A stretch of DNA of 64,000 bases from Burkholderia sp. BCC1644 (GTDB lineage Bacteria; Pseudomonadota; Gammaproteobacteria; Burkholderiales; Burkholderiaceae), in contig NZ_CADFEI010000003.1 in assembly GCF_902833225.1 (NCBI RefSeq), positions 124,001-188,000 on the forward strand. Reading direction: 5' to 3'. The notes below the pieces were generated by a model. The model was given only the letters and a program-made list of their open reading frames with translations, searched no databases and was not told the DNA's origin. The position numbers and the translations under genes were made by a program. Numbering within the stretch: the first letter of the stretch is position 1; each line of letters starts with the position of its first letter. Below, piece by piece: positions 63,201 to 64,000 of this stretch.

Positions 63201-64000
63201 CGGTCGACGTCGACAGCGAATTCACCGCCTGGTTCGTCGCAGCGAGCTGCGACCCGTTGATCGCATCCGTGCTGGCCGAACTGATGCGCCCGGCCGCGAC
63301 GTTGGTGATCTGGCGCTCGGTGCCCGCCGCACCGACGCTGACGACGCTGGTCGGGTTGATGCCGTTGAAGTTGTACGTGACGCCGCCGATCGTCGTGCTG
63401 GCCGTCGGATTCGGCGCGGCCGTCGTCGAACCCGAGCCGAGCGCAACGTCGTTTGCATTGTTCGCCACGGCCGACGCGCCGAACGCCACCGCACCGGCCG
63501 CCGCGGCCGTCGACGTATTGCCGAGCGCGAGCGAGCCCGTGCCCTGCGCGATGTTCGAATTGCCGATCGCGACCGCACCGTTGCCGTTCGCGGTGTTGTT
63601 CGACCCCATCGTGACCGCGCCGGTGCCGATCGCGGTGCTCGGATCGCCGATCGCCACCGCGCCGTTGCCGCTGACCGTCTGACCCAGGCCGAGCGCGACG
63701 GCGCCGAGACCGCTCAGCACCTTCGAGCTGTTGCCGCCGGCGATCGAGCCCGCACCCGCGGCCGCTGCGACCGAGTTGCTGTCGCCGATCGCGATGGTGG
63801 AACCCGCCGCCGCGACGCTGTTGATGCCGATCGCCGTCGCATTCGTGGCCGACGCCGTCGCACCGGGGCCCAAGGCCGTCGCCGATACGCCGCTCCCGAG
63901 CGCGAGATTGCCGAGCGCGACCGCGAACTGCTGCGTCGCGGTCGCCTGCACGCCTGCTGCGATCGAACTGACGCCCGATGCATTCGCGCTCAGGCCGAGC
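60235..64000 (-). CDS. Trimeric autotransporter adhesin (YadA-type), 5' end outside window
   Basis: At least 1250 residues, open to the right edge. The N-terminal part is a YadA-like head of about 14-residue repeats ([35 protein letters not shown]), ending in the neck [20 protein letters not shown] stalk of [12 protein letters not shown] repeats follows, with six exact-length 43-residue units. Then come further heads and necks ([21 protein letters not shown]). The C-terminus, [21 protein letters not shown]...GAGMLYQWK, is the YadA membrane anchor that forms the 12-strand pore as a trimer. Surface adhesion to host or matrix is the expected role; SLST repeats resemble those of B. pseudomallei BpaC and B. 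cenocepacia adhesins. Confidence 0.92.
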   Translation of the reverse strand, partial: LGLSANASGVSSIAAGVQATATQQFAVALGNLALGSGVSATALGPGATASATNATAIGINSVAAAGSTIAIGDSNSVAAAAGAGSIAGGNSSKVLSGLGAVALGLGQTVSGNGAVAIGDPSTAIGTGAVTMGSNNTANGNGAVAIGNSNIAQGTGSLALGNTSTAAAAGAVAFGASAVANNANDVALGSGSTTAAPNPTASTTIGGVTYNFNGINPTSVVSVGAAGTERQITNVAAGRISSASTDAINGSQLAATNQAVNSLSTSTASSVSSLSTGVSSLSTGLSSANSAITSLSTSTSTGISSLSTGLSSTNSSVTSLSTSTSTGLSSANSAITSLSTSTSTGITSLSTGLSSTNSSVTSLSTSTSTGLSSANSSITSLSTSTSTGITSLSTGLSSTNSAVTSLSTSTSTGLSSANSAITSLSTSTSTGITSLSTGLSSTNSSVTSLSTSTSTGLSSANSAITSLSTSTSTGISSLSTGLSSTNSTVTSLSTSTSTGLSSANSAITSLSTSTSTGITSLSTGLSSTNSAVTSLSTSTSTGLSSANSSITSLSTSTSTGISSLSTGLSNTNSSITSLSTSTSTGIGSLSTGLSTTNSSVTSLSTATSSSIGSLSTGLSSTTSSISSLSTSTSTIVGSLSTGLSSTNSNLTSLSTATSTGIGSLSTSLSSIASNNTNLGNSTAGAIGGGATYDPTTGTISAPSYVTYNSDGSTTINNNVGSAIDNINAHGIKYFHANSTAPDSQALGLDSVAIGPNAVAKVDGSIALGAGSVSDRATAPASGTIRNGSASIPFNTTDQTLLGAVSVGDATSKTYRQITNVADGTGQQDAVTVRQLAGALQSFAVTTTKYFHANSTAVDSLAVGAESVAVGPTTVVNGDNGVGIGNGAIVDATAPGGVAIGQAASAAQADAMALGSGATATGAQSVAQGANAVAASVGSVALGSGAHATGTDALALGAGASSTFANSIALGAGSLTTVGAQTNYIAYGLSSPQSSAGEVNIGNRQITGLAAGKNGTDAVNVSQLDSVANQLTTLITQRTSNLGGSYTTNPTGTNVPPGSTGSNSSAGGSGSVASGSNSTAVGNSSLASGNGSTAIGVGSTATGNGSTAIGTGSNDGGRSNVVAVGSAESARQVVNVAAGTQGTDAVNVNQLNAVSSQFTQSLNTVNNQLTQMQQQIQQTDSMARDGIAATAAMASIPHMDRDSNFAMGVGTATFLGQKAMAVGMQARLTENLKATLNGGFAGSQRVVGAGMLYQWK
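61990..63123 (-). repeat. Tandem repeats in the adhesin stalk
   Basis: From 63123 down to 62350, six units of 129 bases (43 residues: a 25-residue block [25 protein letters not shown] plus an 18-residue block [18 protein letters not shown]) repeat with only a few changed codons. From 62349 to about 61990 there are five shorter 25-residue blocks that are more diverged. Unit number can change by slippage. Confidence 0.9.

Noticed and set aside
61931..63682. 583-residue plus-strand frame with repeated VDVDVDSDV motifs
   Set aside because: It is the complement of the adhesin's tandem repeats. The acidic repeat arises only because the SLST codons read backwards, and there is no ribosome site.

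Overview
The window looks like part of a Burkholderia genome, most likely a Burkholderia cepacia complex member and a secondary chromosome. The DNA is GC-rich with strong G/C third-codon bias. The content is typical of that group: many LysR regulators and amino-acid transporters, a double-length UvrA, and a YadA-type adhesin with SLST repeats. The organism call is inferred from gene content. No rRNA, tRNA, CRISPR array or intact insertion sequence was recognised.

Layout. 1-7.2 kb: an SBF-type transporter (cut by the left edge), an ATP-grasp ligase, a small P-loop kinase, a less GC-rich islet with a PIN-like protein divergent from an HNH endonuclease, a secreted alpha/beta hydrolase and a GNAT enzyme. 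7.5-14.5 kb: a CobS-like AAA ATPase with a CobT-like vWA protein, an MHYT histidine kinase with a response regulator whose HD-GYP domain is degenerate, a GNAT remnant and a TPR-like protein. 14.7-25.4 kb: a divergent SDR/LysR pair, an ArsR/AHSA1 pair, an orphan PstS, several small lipoproteins, a DUF4382 lipoprotein, a diguanylate cyclase, and a family of short dispersed repeats.

25.6-32.9 kb is an amino-acid or dicarboxylate transport region. It holds two DAACS symporters, a class V PLP enzyme, a LysR regulator and two substrate-binding proteins. One symporter is followed 13 bases later by a secreted ABC-type binding protein. 32.9-38.8 kb is a 1964-residue UvrA with four ATPase cassettes, under a clear LexA box. 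39.5-44.2 kb is a three-gene operon: LVIVD-type lipoprotein, polytopic membrane protein, LVIVD-type lipoprotein. It lies between two exact 34-base direct repeats. The right repeat sits at the junction of two gene fragments, a copy of the cox subunit IV 3' end and an MFS 3' end.

44.9-48.1 kb carries a cupredoxin, chrBA (chromate resistance) with a palindromic operator, and a small lipoprotein. 48.5-54.4 kb is an aa3-type cytochrome c oxidase operon (II-I-III-III-IV) with two accessory genes upstream. 54.5-59.1 kb holds small genes, then a fused double Asp/Glu racemase translationally coupled to a third DAACS symporter, with a LysR regulator. 59.4-64 kb has an OmpA-type lipoprotein downstream of a trimeric autotransporter adhesin that runs off the right edge.

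The best candidates for undescribed biology are the LVIVD operon with its recombination scar, the symporter plus binding-protein pair, the fused racemase with one dead half, and the degenerate HD-GYP regulator.
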